Part shown: piece by piece, positions 25,623-34,480 of the stretch | Layout: every line of letters begins with the position of its first letter | How positions within the stretch are numbered: the first letter of the stretch is position 1 | Source of the DNA: Terrimonas ferruginea DSM 30193 | GTDB lineage: Bacteria; Bacteroidota; Bacteroidia; Chitinophagales; Chitinophagaceae | NCBI RefSeq assembly: GCF_000425585.1 | Contig: NZ_AUDS01000022.1 | Location: 1-64,000 of the forward strand | Length of the DNA: 64,000 nt | Reading direction: 5' to 3' | Made by a program: the position numbers and the translations under genes | Notes under the pieces: generated by a model | Databases searched by the model: none | The model's input: the letters and a program-made list of their open reading frames with translations, nothing else | Told to the model about the DNA's origin: nothing

Positions 25623-26427
25623 TGTCGGTTTTTTGAAGGGAAATGCTTGTATGAAAAGGAATATGAACAGTAACAGTAGTGCCGGTGCGGGGTGCGGACG
25701 TCCAGGTGATAGTGCCCTCCAGCAGCCGCGTGCGTTGCCTCAGGTGTAACAGGCCCACTCCGTTGCCTGAAGTGGCTTCCGGCTTGAAGCCGCTGCCATC
25801 GTCGGTTATTTCAATGGTAAGATGGTCGCCGGTGGAAAAAGTATTTATGGTGAGGTTGGATGCTTTGCCATGTTTCAGGCTGTTCTGGATAGCTTCCTGG
25901 ATAATGCGGAATAAAAGTAATTGCCGTTCGTGGTGGAGCTGATCCAGGTCGGGAATGAGGTGGAGTTGAACGGCGGAGATTTTTCCTGATTCAAGGCGAG
26001 AGGCTTCTGACTGCAAATTTTCCCGCAGGCTGAAATTCGCCAGCCATGCGGAATTGAGCGAGCGGGAAAGCGCACGCAGATCGCTGAGTGCCTGTTGCAA
26101 ACGGTCGTCGGCCTGGTGAAGAGAATCGGGTATGGTACCGAGCTGACGGTTGGCAACGCCGATCAGCATGCGGACGCTGCCTAATTTTTGTCCCACATTG
26201 TCGTGTAATTCCTGCGCGAGAAAAGTGCGCGTATGCTCCTGCACTTCCAATTGTGACTGCAGGAGTTGTTGACGAAAATCTGCTTCCAGGGCAGCCGTTT
26301 CCTGCTGAAATTTTTTCTTTCGCTGGTTAAATAAATTGATGAGAAGGAATAGGAAAAGACCTGCAATAAAAAGAGTGCAGGTTAAGATAATCACGCCGAG
26401 GATGATATCGTCTTTCGGAACTTGCAT
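25597..26427 (-). CDS. Sensor histidine kinase (HisKA_3)
   Basis: 276 aa with one N-terminal membrane segment (about 8-32), a coiled coil (35-68), a HisKA_3 domain with phosphoacceptor H75 in AQELHDNVGQKL, and a C-terminal ATPase domain (N-box IQEAIQNSLKHG, G-box NGVGLLHLRQR). With no sensor domain, input probably comes through the membrane segment or a partner. The upstream membrane protein gene overlaps it by 37 nt and is a candidate partner. Confidence 0.92.
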   Translation of the reverse strand: MQVPKDDIILGVIILTCTLFIAGLFLFLLINLFNQRKKKFQQETAALEADFRQQLLQSQLEVQEHTRTFLAQELHDNVGQKLGSVRMLIGVANRQLGTIPDSLHQADDRLQQALSDLRALSRSLNSAWLANFSLRENLQSEASRLESGKISAVQLHLIPDLDQLHHERQLLLFRIIQEAIQNSLKHGKASNLTINTFSTGDHLTIEITDDGSGFKPEATSGNGVGLLHLRQRTRLLEGTITWTSAPRTGTTVTVHIPFHTSISLQKTDNENSHRHR

Positions 26428-27035
26428 AGGAACGCATAAGTCCAGGCTGCGTATAAAATAAGGCTTGCTGCATTAAATATAATAAATCTGAGGAAGATGC
26501 CATAATTCCTGTTGATGAAGGTCAGCTGTTTGAAAAAAATGCTTGCCGTAGTAGTACAGAGATAAAAAAACAGTAGCCCGGTGAATATCCAGAACGGTGC
26601 GAGCCCTTTGATGACTACATATTCTTTTTGTTTCATTAATGAAAAGAAATAGATGCAACACCAGATGATGATCCAGGTGCCGCAGAACACATTTGTATAG
26701 AAAGCGTAAGCAGAAAATTTATAGTTGGTCAGTTCTATTGCAAAAAGAGCATGAAAGATGACAAGGCCGGTCCATTTCCAATATGTCGTATAAGCGGGTA
26801 TCAGCTTTGTGAAAACAAAAATGGTAAAGATGAATTTGATGTAGAGGTAGATATTGTAGAGATCGTGGTTCGCCATTTTATTTTTACCCATCCAAAAGCC
26901 CGTGATCTCGGTAAGCAATGTATAAAGAATAAACACGCAGAACAATTGCCACCAGCCGGTGCGGGCGCGTAAAAGCCACCACACACCGGCCAGCAGGCAA
27001 ACAAATTCAAAAACGATACTCGGAGGAAAAGGCAT
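26391..27035 (-). CDS. Multi-pass membrane protein, possible signalling partner
   Basis: 214 aa with about seven hydrophobic segments. Aromatic residues are abundant (FYLCTTTASIFFKQLTF). No catalytic motif is recognisable. It overlaps the start of the HisKA_3 kinase gene by 37 nt, so the two proteins are made together. A sensing role is suggested by this coupling only. Confidence 0.7.
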   Translation of the reverse strand: MPFPPSIVFEFVCLLAGVWWLLRARTGWWQLFCVFILYTLLTEITGFWMGKNKMANHDLYNIYLYIKFIFTIFVFTKLIPAYTTYWKWTGLVIFHALFAIELTNYKFSAYAFYTNVFCGTWIIIWCCIYFFSLMKQKEYVVIKGLAPFWIFTGLLFFYLCTTTASIFFKQLTFINRNYGIFLRFIIFNAASLILYAAWTYAFLCKFRKTISSSA

Positions 27036-27045
27036 GGTTAAGCTT

Positions 27046-27657
27046 TTACGGCCAGAGGGCTCCTTCGTCGAATACGAAAGATGAGTCGGGGCTACTGGTA
27101 TTCATTGTACCGGTAGCTCCGTCAGTCTTATAAAGCGACAACAGTGCGGTGTCTTTTTTTTCTTTTTTTAATTGAAAATAGTCAAGGGCAATTACACCCG
27201 TCCCTTTTTTGATAGGAACCAGCACGGGCATGAGGTAAACATTAAGGCATGGTTTTGTGCCAACCCGGCCAATGCCGAACACAAATCCAGCCTGCCATTG
27301 ATAGCCTTTTGTTTCTGCTGCTCTATGCGTGGAAATGAAGGCCGGCAGTTTGTGAAGTATATACTCGTTCAATGTGCTGTCATGCACTACACCAAATTTT
27401 TTGTCGCGAAATACAAGTTTGAAAAGAGCGCCTCCTTTTCGATAAGCTTCAATTCCAATTTCAGCCTGGTCTAAAGGAATTACCCGGGAGAATATGGATT
27501 TATTTCTTTTAATTGTATCCACAGAAGGTAGCATCATTATCTCTGCTTCTGAGATGGTTTCTTCGTCTACTGGTGTTTTACCGGTATTGTTGTTACACGA
27601 CTGCGTTATAATTATGGTAGTGAACAGCAATGACACAATAGTGAATATTCTTTTCAT
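27046..27657 (-). CDS. Predicted lipoprotein, function unknown
   Basis: 203 aa from the ATG at 27657. The signal sequence MKRIFTIVSLLFTTIIITQSC places the lipid-carrying cysteine at residue 21. The mature part has the stretches GIEAYRKGGALFKLVFRDKK and FGIGRVGTKPCLNVYLMPVL. No family was recognised. It lies 10 nt upstream of the membrane-protein/kinase/regulator group and may be the first gene of that operon. Confidence 0.7.
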   Translation of the reverse strand: MKRIFTIVSLLFTTIIITQSCNNNTGKTPVDEETISEAEIMMLPSVDTIKRNKSIFSRVIPLDQAEIGIEAYRKGGALFKLVFRDKKFGVVHDSTLNEYILHKLPAFISTHRAAETKGYQWQAGFVFGIGRVGTKPCLNVYLMPVLVPIKKGTGVIALDYFQLKKEKKDTALLSLYKTDGATGTMNTSSPDSSFVFDEGALWP

Positions 27658-27769
27658 AAAACAGCGTTTTGGTGGTAAAGGGGGTTTCTTACACAAAATG
27701 TAAAAAAGATGCGACCTGCGCAACGGGAAATTTCCCGGTGCGGGAGAGAATGAGATAATAAAGTGAATG

Positions 27770-27797
27770 CCCTGGTTCGTGTATACACGAACCAGGG
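27770..27797. repeat. Perfect 28-bp palindrome, GTGTATACAC family, copy 1
   Basis: Half-site CCCTGGTTCGTGTA, perfectly inverted. Preceded by AATG and followed by GGGTT. The core TTCGTGTATACACGAA also occurs at the IS256 insertion site. Confidence 0.9.
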
Positions 27798-27856
27798 GGT
27801 TGGAGTTTGAGCGCTATGTCTTTAATCGGAAGGAGTGAAGGTCCTGTCATAAAATG

Positions 27857-27884
27857 CCCTGGTCCGTGTATACACGATCCAGGG
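27857..27884. repeat. Near-perfect 28-bp palindrome, GTGTATACAC family, copy 2
   Basis: Left half CCCTGGTCCGTGTA and right half TACACGATCCAGGG differ from perfect symmetry at two positions. It has the same AATG left flank and GGG right flank as copy 1, 87 bp away, so the two look like a duplication. An ACTTATTACTT word array follows. Confidence 0.85.
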
Positions 27885-27925
27885 GGCTGTTTACTTAAAA
27901 CTTATTACTTACCACTTATTACTTC
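27885..27925. repeat. ACTTATTACTT array at the trmD 3' end
   Basis: GGCTGTTTACTTAAAAC followed by TTATTACTTACCACTTATTAC. The trmD stop (27919-27921, minus strand) is within it: the last codons AAG TAA are repeat words. Confidence 0.75.
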
Positions 27926-28593
27926 AACAGGTCCGGCCTTCTTCCCTCCGTGCGTTTCACCGCCTGCTCATAGCGCCAGTCATCGATCTTGCGGTGATCT
28001 CCACTCATGAGCACATCCGGTACTTTCCAGCCGCGGAAATCTTCGGGGCGCGTATACACGGGAGGAGCAAGGAGGTCATCCTGGAAAGAATCGAATAGGG
28101 CGGAAGTTTCGTCGTTGAGCACACCGGGCAATAAGCGTCCGATGGCATCTACCAACACGGCGGCGGCCAGCTCGCCGCCACTCAATACATAATCACCGAT
28201 GGAAATTTCTTTGGTCACGAAATGTTCGCGAACGCGTTCGTCAATGCCTTTGTAATGTCCGCAGATCATCAGCAGGTTACCTTTCAGTGAAAGTGCATTC
28301 GCGGTTCGCTGGTCAAGTTTGTGCCCGTCGGGAGTGAGGTAAATAATCTCGTCGTATTGGACGGTGGCCGATAGTTCTTCGATCGCGCGGACAAGCGGTT
28401 CGCACATCATCACCATACCGGCGCCTCCGCCATATTGGTAGTCATCGACCATACCGTATTCGTTAACGGCCCATTTGCGCAGTTGGTGAACGTGTACTTC
28501 GAGATGCCCTTTCTCACGCGCTCTCTTCATGATGCTGTGGTCAAAGGGGCTTTGTAATAATTCCGGTAATACGGTGAGGATGTCGATGCGCAT
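27919..28593 (-). CDS. trmD: tRNA (guanine37-N1)-methyltransferase
   Basis: Methylates G37 next to the anticodon, preventing frameshifts. SPOUT-fold signatures are the knot region [18 protein letters not shown], the SAM loop [22 protein letters not shown] and the C-terminal [20 protein letters not shown] plus [11 protein letters not shown]. The 224-aa length is normal. In many bacteria trmD follows rpsP and rimM; here those two are about 12 kb away and trmD stands next to unrelated genes. Confidence 0.96.
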   Translation of the reverse strand: MRIDILTVLPELLQSPFDHSIMKRAREKGHLEVHVHQLRKWAVNEYGMVDDYQYGGGAGMVMMCEPLVRAIEELSATVQYDEIIYLTPDGHKLDQRTANALSLKGNLLMICGHYKGIDERVREHFVTKEISIGDYVLSGGELAAAVLVDAIGRLLPGVLNDETSALFDSFQDDLLAPPVYTRPEDFRGWKVPDVLMSGDHRKIDDWRYEQAVKRTEGRRPDLLK

Positions 28594-28619
28594 GCGGCAA
28601 AGATAACATTAAGCGGCAT

Positions 28620-29009
28620 TTAGGGAGCGCTTACCACTACGGAAGAAGCGGCTTCATTGGCTCCGCGGTCCCGGGCCTGCACTTGTATGCGGTAACTGCG
28701 GCCGGCCTCGGGTACAAAGGATTCTGCCAGTTGATAAGATGTTCCGGCCGGATACCGGTGTATGTCGATCAGCAATGCGCCGGTATTGTTATCGGAAATA
28801 TGAATATGCACCATGTAGATCTCGCGTTCATCTGTAATGGTGCCTGTAATGGCAGTGGTTTGTCCTGCAAGCAGTGTGGCGCCGTTCAGCGGAGCTGTCA
28901 GCGTGATAACAGGATCCGTGCGGTCGTCGTTATCGGTTCCGCCTTTATTGCAGCCGGCCAGCGGTGCAAACAGCATCAGGTATAGCGCAATTTTTTTAAC
29001 CTTTGTCAT
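28620..29009 (-). CDS. Lipoprotein with a single Ig-like domain
   Basis: 129 aa from the ATG at 29009. The signal peptide ends in the lipobox LAGC (Cys20). The mature domain is one beta-sandwich of the bacterial Ig-like type (DPVITLTAPLNGATLLAGQT, then ITGTITDEREIYMVHIHI) and resembles DUF4625-type domains. Its start lies 14 nt inside the end of the S4-domain gene, indicating coupling. Role unknown; surface or periplasmic adhesion/structural roles are typical of such domains. Confidence 0.75.
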   Translation of the reverse strand: MTKVKKIALYLMLFAPLAGCNKGGTDNDDRTDPVITLTAPLNGATLLAGQTTAITGTITDEREIYMVHIHISDNNTGALLIDIHRYPAGTSYQLAESFVPEAGRSYRIQVQARDRGANEAASSVVVSAP

Positions 29010-29394
29010 AAAATTCATCAAGATCGCGGCGTTCTTTTTTAGTGGGCCGCCCGATTTTACTGGGACGCTTGCCGGTATGAAAGCTCGCCGCCTGGTAAGC
29101 AATGCGTTCGAGTTCGTCGGGTGGTGTGATGTCGGCGTAGTATTTTATTGCTTCTTCATGTTTCAGCCGGGTGTGCAACAGCGCTGTAACGCGTATACGC
29201 CAGCGTTTTACCTCTGTTTTTACTTCGTATTCATCTCCCACATTTACGGTACGTGCCGCTTTTACGGCGGTGTCGTTCAGTTTCACTTTTCCTGAATCAC
29301 ACGCGGTGGCCGCCGCCGACCGCGTTTTGAACAGCCGGATACTCCACAGGTATTTATCCAGCCGCAGTTTTTCAGTTTTACTATTATTGACCAT
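28996..29394 (-). CDS. S4-domain RNA-binding protein (Hsp15-like)
   Basis: 132 aa. An N-terminal S4 domain (LRLDKYLWSIRLFKTRSAAA, then CDSGKVKLNDTAVKAARTV) is followed by a basic tail (RPSKIGRPTKKERRDLDEF). Hsp15 binds stalled 50S subunits carrying peptidyl-tRNA and helps recycle them; the tail here is typical of the family. It is transcribed with the Ig-like lipoprotein gene downstream. Confidence 0.88.
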   Translation of the reverse strand: MVNNSKTEKLRLDKYLWSIRLFKTRSAAATACDSGKVKLNDTAVKAARTVNVGDEYEVKTEVKRWRIRVTALLHTRLKHEEAIKYYADITPPDELERIAYQAASFHTGKRPSKIGRPTKKERRDLDEFYDKG

Positions 29395-29413
29395 GCGTTA
29401 TCTTTAGTCTGAT

Positions 29414-30733
29414 ATGAGACGCAAATTAATCATTTCCCTGTTTTGCTGCTGCGTGTTTAACATAGCTGTAAATGCACAGGCACCCCCGGGTATCCGGCAG
29501 GTAGTCCGTGCTTTTTACGGTCATTACAATCTTTCGGCCTTCACGGTTCAGCAGGTACAGTTTCAGAAGAAAAAAGACGACTGGTATATCGTGACTATTG
29601 AATACAACGGCGATAAACTGAATTATAATACTCCTGTACTTTTTTATAGCGGAAAGCAAAAGAAATTCCTCGACCTGGAGATTGACCGGAATGGTGGCGA
29701 GCGCGCAGTCGACGTTTCGCAATATGTAGACGCTTATTCGCTGGCCAATTTTGATCTGCAGCCTTATTTCGGTTATCCCGGCTGGTACCTCGATGTGATC
29801 AGGGAACTGGGTTCAAAACCGTGGCTGGCAGATAACGATCTTTATGCACTCGGGCGGGCTTACAGCACCGCCTATACCGCACCCCTCACCAATACCGGCC
29901 GCGATGCCGCTCCCGGTGCTTATCGTGAACTTCCTTTGACCGACGCGCCACTGCAGGGTGAAAATCTTCGTGAGTTTAACCGCGACGCAGATAGCGCCAT
30001 TGCCTGCTTCGGCCGCCTTGCCGCCCGCAATCCAACTTACCCAACCAGTGTCGGCGATATCCGGCTTAAATATGCCAATGAGTTGCTTTGCCGCTATCAT
30101 TTGCTATTGACGTTTGCGCCTGCCGAGGCAGAACAAACTGTTTTGCCGGACGGGATATATGCAAACTCCCTGCTTGACAGCGCAAGACAATTACTAAACG
30201 AATGCCCGAAGAGTGCCGTTTTTCTTTCATTCGGCGATAATGATTTCTATCCGCTTTTATACCTTCAGAAAAAGGAAGGATTTCGCAGGGATGTGTATGT
30301 GGCTAATTACAACCTCATGGCGGTCGATCATTTTATTTACCGGTTAATGAAACCACAGTTCAATGCGGCGCCACTACCTGTCTCGCTCGACACAACGTTG
30401 TACCGTAGGGACGCGAATGAATATGTTTACCGGGCAACGGGTAATGATACCGTAACCATCGGTAGCGCCATTAATTTATTGAAACAGCCATTGCCGGATG
30501 GAGAGTCCGCACATACATTAAGTGCTGCTGCATTGAAGCTGCCGCTTAAACGCCCCCGGACTATTTCATTGTCAGGGATCAGTTACCTGCTGCGTAATCA
30601 TATCGTTTTGCTGGACATCATTTCCAACCTGAGCAACCGCCCGCTTTGCATGAGCGGATATTTTACCGATGAACTGCAGCCTCTCAACAGTTGGTTTGAC
30701 CGGAAAACCAACATCGGTATTTTTTATCCCTAA
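29414..30733 (+). CDS. Secreted protein with a GDND-x-YP motif resembling DUF2723 tails
   Basis: 439 aa with a signal peptide (about 1-21, cleavage near VNAQA). The C-terminal half contains AVFLSFGDNDFYPLLYLQKK and EGFRRDVYVANYNLM, close to the conserved GDNDTYPLWYLQ-x-VEG-x-R-x-DV segment of the large DUF2723/TMEM260-type membrane glycosyltransferases. No membrane domain is present, so this would be a soluble stand-alone version. The N-terminal region has no recognised fold. It is a single gene, ended by a strong bidirectional terminator. Confidence 0.75.
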   Translation: MRRKLIISLFCCCVFNIAVNAQAPPGIRQVVRAFYGHYNLSAFTVQQVQFQKKKDDWYIVTIEYNGDKLNYNTPVLFYSGKQKKFLDLEIDRNGGERAVDVSQYVDAYSLANFDLQPYFGYPGWYLDVIRELGSKPWLADNDLYALGRAYSTAYTAPLTNTGRDAAPGAYRELPLTDAPLQGENLREFNRDADSAIACFGRLAARNPTYPTSVGDIRLKYANELLCRYHLLLTFAPAEAEQTVLPDGIYANSLLDSARQLLNECPKSAVFLSFGDNDFYPLLYLQKKEGFRRDVYVANYNLMAVDHFIYRLMKPQFNAAPLPVSLDTTLYRRDANEYVYRATGNDTVTIGSAINLLKQPLPDGESAHTLSAAALKLPLKRPRTISLSGISYLLRNHIVLLDIISNLSNRPLCMSGYFTDELQPLNSWFDRKTNIGIFYP

Positions 30734-30739
30734 AAAATA

Positions 30740-30761
30740 AACCCCGCCTTACAGCGGGGTT
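30740..30761. terminator. Bidirectional terminator
   Basis: An 8-bp perfect stem AACCCCGC/GCGGGGTT around CTTACA. It is followed by CTTTAT on the plus strand and flanked by AAAAAAT on the left, giving U-rich tails in both directions. It separates the convergent secreted-protein and dipeptidase genes. Confidence 0.88.
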
Positions 30762-30784
30762 CTTTATAAGCTCCAACAACTATT

Positions 30785-32146
30785 TTATTCCGCAAAGAAT
30801 TTGTGGAAGTAAGGGATCGTTTCGATGCCCTTATAATAGTTTTCGATATTGTATTTTTCATTGGGCGAATGCAGGTTGTCGTTATCGAGACCAAAGCCCA
30901 TGAAAATGATTTTAATGCCCAGCTCTTTTTCCAGGATGGAACAAATAGGAATGCTGCCGCCGCCACGAACCGGGATCGGCGCTTTACCGAATGTTGCTTC
31001 CACAGCTTTTGCCGCAGCCTGGTATCCTTTGCTGTCGATGGGTGTCATGTAAGGTTCTCCACCGTGATGCAGTTCCGCTTTTACTTCAACAGACGGCGGT
31101 GCAATGGATTTAAAATAATTCAACAGCTTTTCGGTGATTTTGTCAGACGATTGATTCGGCACGAGGCGCGCAGAAATCTTTGCGTATGCTTTTGAAGGCA
31201 GTACGGTTTTGGCTCCTTCGCCGGTATAACCACCCCAGATGCCGTTTACCTCCAGTGTCGGACGGATGCCGGTGCGTTCGTAAGTGGTATAACCGTTTTC
31301 ACCCCACAGTTCTTTCACGCCGAGTTCATCTTTGTATTCCTGCTCATCATAGGGTGCTTTATTCAGCAGGTCGCGTTCTTCGGGTGTTGCCACTACCACA
31401 TCGTCGTAAAAACCAGGAATGGTGATGTGATTGTTTTCGTCGTGGCAACTGGCGATCATTTTTGCAAGAATGGTGATCGGGTTGGCTACCGCTCCTCCGT
31501 AAGTGCCGCTGTGCAGGTCGCGGTTGGCACCGGTTACCTCAACCTGGATATAGCTCAGGCCGCGTACACCGGTATCGAGCGAAGGGTTTTCCATGCTCAG
31601 CATGGAACTGTCGCTGATAAGGATCACATCGGCTTTCAGCAGGTCTTTGTGATCGGCAACGAACTTCCCGAGGTTGGGAGAACCAACTTCTTCTTCGCCT
31701 TCGATCAGGAATTTGATATTCGTGGTGAGTGAATTGGTCTGGCTCATTACTTCCAGCGCTTTCACGTGCATGTAGAATTGTCCTTTGTCGTCGGCACTGC
31801 CGCGGGCAAATACTTTTCCGTCTTTGATCACCGGATCGAAAGGTCCGCTGTGCCACAGTTCCAGCGGCTCTGCGGGTTGCACATCATAGTGGCCATACAC
31901 TAAAACGGTTGGTTTGGACGGGTCGATGATTTTCTCACCATACACAACAGGATGTCCGGCGGTGGCCATCACTTCTGCCTTATCGCAGCCGGCGTCGCGC
32001 AGGCTTTTGGCAACGGCATCGGCACAACGCTGCATGTCTTCTTTGTGTTCGCTTTTGGCACTGACAGAAGGGATGCGCAGCAGATCGATCATCTCGTTCA
32101 GAAAGCGCTCTTTATTTTTTTCCTGATACTCTTTCCAGGTTTGCAT
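30785..32146 (-). CDS. M20-family dipeptidase
   Basis: 453 aa from the ATG at 32146; the frame extends three codons up to a TTG, not preferred. It belongs to the M20 dipeptidase/carnosinase-like group. Metal-site blocks are VYGHYDVQPAEP (His), ARGSADDKGQFYMH (Asp) and EGEEEVGSPN (Glu pair), and the C-terminal HSPNEKYNIENYYKG carries the last His. An inserted dimerisation domain covers about 190-350. It is cytoplasmic, without signal peptide, and probably hydrolyses dipeptides for nutrition. Confidence 0.92.
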   Translation of the reverse strand: MQTWKEYQEKNKERFLNEMIDLLRIPSVSAKSEHKEDMQRCADAVAKSLRDAGCDKAEVMATAGHPVVYGEKIIDPSKPTVLVYGHYDVQPAEPLELWHSGPFDPVIKDGKVFARGSADDKGQFYMHVKALEVMSQTNSLTTNIKFLIEGEEEVGSPNLGKFVADHKDLLKADVILISDSSMLSMENPSLDTGVRGLSYIQVEVTGANRDLHSGTYGGAVANPITILAKMIASCHDENNHITIPGFYDDVVVATPEERDLLNKAPYDEQEYKDELGVKELWGENGYTTYERTGIRPTLEVNGIWGGYTGEGAKTVLPSKAYAKISARLVPNQSSDKITEKLLNYFKSIAPPSVEVKAELHHGGEPYMTPIDSKGYQAAAKAVEATFGKAPIPVRGGGSIPICSILEKELGIKIIFMGFGLDNDNLHSPNEKYNIENYYKGIETIPYFHKFFAE

Positions 32147-32212
32147 AACAAACAATTTGAAAGTGAAAAATTGAGTGACGAAGATAGTATTTTCAAAACC
32201 GGGTGCTGCGGA

Positions 32213-33184
32213 TTATTCTGTAACCGCCACCTGTTTTTTTTCGACGGGTTCCGCTACGGGTACTTTCTTTTCGCGTGAAAGGTTCACCAGGATCACACCG
32301 GAAAGGATAATGGCTAAGGCAATCACCTGCTGCCAGGTGATCGTTTCGCCGATCAGCAACCAGCCGAGGAACACGGCCACAACCGGGTTTACATAGGCAT
32401 AGGTGCCTACCAGCGATGGCGGTTTGATATTGAGCAGCCATACATAAGACATATAGCCGATCAGTGAACCGAAGGTGATCAGATAGCCCAGGGCCAGCCA
32501 GGCATTGGTAGAAACGTTGTGAACCGAAAAATGGTTGTGTTCGCCGATGATCAGGCTGGCAATAAGCGAGCAGGTGCCTGCGGCGGCCATCTGTATGGCG
32601 GCTTTCATGCCGGCCGTTGCGGCTACGGGTTTGTATTTGGAATAAAGCGATCCGACAGACCAGGCAATCGATCCGCCGGTCAATACGATCATGCTGATCA
32701 CTTTCATCGAATTGCCCGAAAAGTCCAGCAGTTTGCGGTCGGCTACCAGCACGATCACACCGGCAAACCCGACGAGCAGGCCGGTCATGATCCAGCGATT
32801 GGAAAAATAAAAACTCCACTGACTTCTGTCCAGCAATACAAACCACAAAGGCACCGTAGCGACAATGATCGAGGCGATGCCGCTGGAAATGTATTGCTCC
32901 ACCCAGGCCACCGAGCCGGTGCCCATGAACAGCATAAGAATGCCTGCTGCAGAGATTTTGCCGACAGATTGAAGATCGGGCGCTTTTTCACCGCGCAGGC
33001 GCGCATAGATAAATAATAATAACCCTGCGGTAATGAAACGGCCGCCTGCCATCAGGAAGGGCGGAATGTCTTTGATGGCAAAAAGAATGGCGATATAAGT
33101 TGAGCCCCAGATAAGATAAATAGCGGCAAAAGCAGCTACTATCGCGAGGGATGAAGGTTGTGTTGACTGACCGGGAGCAGACAT
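32213..33184 (-). CDS. EamA/DMT-family transporter
   Basis: 323 aa with ten hydrophobic segments in two EamA repeats (about 12-150 and 165-300); the first shows IYLIWGSTYIAILFAIKDIP, the second SYVWLLNIKPPSLVGTYAYV. A charged C-terminal tail ends in VEKKQVAVTE. These proteins export amino acids or other metabolites. It starts 2 nt after the Lrp/AsnC regulator gene in the same direction, which fits an amino-acid exporter under that regulator. Confidence 0.9.
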   Translation of the reverse strand: MSAPGQSTQPSSLAIVAAFAAIYLIWGSTYIAILFAIKDIPPFLMAGGRFITAGLLLFIYARLRGEKAPDLQSVGKISAAGILMLFMGTGSVAWVEQYISSGIASIIVATVPLWFVLLDRSQWSFYFSNRWIMTGLLVGFAGVIVLVADRKLLDFSGNSMKVISMIVLTGGSIAWSVGSLYSKYKPVAATAGMKAAIQMAAAGTCSLIASLIIGEHNHFSVHNVSTNAWLALGYLITFGSLIGYMSYVWLLNIKPPSLVGTYAYVNPVVAVFLGWLLIGETITWQQVIALAIILSGVILVNLSREKKVPVAEPVEKKQVAVTE

Positions 33185-33186
33185 GA

Positions 33187-33657
33187 CTAAAGCGTTTTAG
33201 GAACGGGCAATAAATTGGTTTCTTTCATGGTTTCGAGCACGATGGTGGTTTTGGTTGACAAGAGACCGTTGATCTTGCTGAACTTATCGCGCATCAGTTG
33301 CGCCAGCGATTGCGGATCACGCGCGCGCACTTTCACGAGATAACAATCTTCCCCGGCGATATGATGCAGCTCGAGTACTTCCGGTATTTTGCTCAGTTGT
33401 TTTGATACGGAAATATTACCCGGCCCTTCACTGCTTTTTACAAAAATGAATGCCAGCAGGCGCAGGTCGAGCGAGGCGGCATTGATGCGGGTGGTGTAAG
33501 CCTGGATCACTCCTTTTTGCTCCAGTTTCTTGACACGTTCGAGCATGGCAGAGGGTGCCATTTTGAGCAAACGGGCAAGATCGGCGTTGGAAACGCGCGC
33601 ATCAGACTGCATTTCAGCCAAAATGCGCAGATCTATTTCATCGAGAGATGACGACAT
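33187..33657 (-). CDS. Lrp/AsnC-family transcriptional regulator
   Basis: 156 aa. The N-terminal winged helix (LDEIDLRILAEMQSDARVSN, then ADLARLLKMAPSAMLERVKK) and the C-terminal RAM ligand-binding domain (LAFIFVKSSEGPGNISV, HHIAGEDCYLVKVRARD) are complete. It is encoded directly before the EamA transporter. By analogy with Lrp-exporter pairs it probably responds to an amino acid and controls that exporter and itself. Confidence 0.93.
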   Translation of the reverse strand: MSSSLDEIDLRILAEMQSDARVSNADLARLLKMAPSAMLERVKKLEQKGVIQAYTTRINAASLDLRLLAFIFVKSSEGPGNISVSKQLSKIPEVLELHHIAGEDCYLVKVRARDPQSLAQLMRDKFSKINGLLSTKTTIVLETMKETNLLPVPKTL

Positions 33658-33772
33658 AATCAGAATATTGTTCGGCTAATTTAAGAAAAAACAGAATATT
33701 ATTCTGTTTGAATTTTATAAATACCGTGCAGCACGGATAGACGGGCATGCAGGCGGCTGTTATCTTGCAACC

Positions 33773-34480
33773 ATGGCAATGAATTACCGCCGGTTGGCCC
33801 TGCCCACACACCCGATGTTTTTTCTGGTGCTCCAGGCCATCGTATTCCTGGTTGGCATCTTATTTCTGGGATGGCATGCAGATGCCATCGCGGTCGCTTA
33901 TTTTTTTGAAACAGTGATCATCGGGCTGTTTCATATTGTAAAGATGTTGATCGTTTATTTTTCCGGCAATGCTCAGCGCGAGGCGCTTCGCAATGCCACT
34001 GCGGAACAGCAGAAACAGAACGGGTTTTTCATGATCCCTTTTTTCTGTATCCATTATTTCTTCTTTCTCTTTGTGCAGTCGGTATTCATGTTTATGTTCA
34101 TTTCAAACGATACCGGCAATTCGTTCAATGTGATCGCCAATTATGCGGCAATGCTGCGGCGTGAAGATGTTCAGCAGGCGGTGTTGGTCAGTTGCTTTAC
34201 ACACGCCGCCATGACCATGCGTGATTTTATTTTACCAAAGCTGTATCACGAATACAGCCTGGCTGGCATGTTTTTTCAACCTTATGGCAGGGTGTTGTTG
34301 CAACAGATAGTGGTGATTCTTTCGGGATTCTTTTTTATGTTATTCAACGGAGCGCTGGTGCTGGCAATCCTGCTCATACTTTTCCGCACGGCGCTGGATG
34401 CATGGATGATAAAATGGGGAAGGGGAAATTTTGCCATGCTCTCGAAGGAAAGAAAGCCTTCGGACGGCGGATTTATTTAG
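33773..34480 (+). CDS. DUF6498-type integral membrane protein
   Basis: 235 aa with about five to six hydrophobic segments. The stretch VAYFFETVIIGLFHIVKMLI resembles the DUF6498 family, which has no known activity. The first ATG (33773) or the one two codons on (33779) may be used. Its last 8 bases overlap the end of the convergent dinB gene. Confidence 0.75.
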   Translation: MAMNYRRLALPTHPMFFLVLQAIVFLVGILFLGWHADAIAVAYFFETVIIGLFHIVKMLIVYFSGNAQREALRNATAEQQKQNGFFMIPFFCIHYFFFLFVQSVFMFMFISNDTGNSFNVIANYAAMLRREDVQQAVLVSCFTHAAMTMRDFILPKLYHEYSLAGMFFQPYGRVLLQQIVVILSGFFFMLFNGALVLAILLILFRTALDAWMIKWGRGNFAMLSKERKPSDGGFI

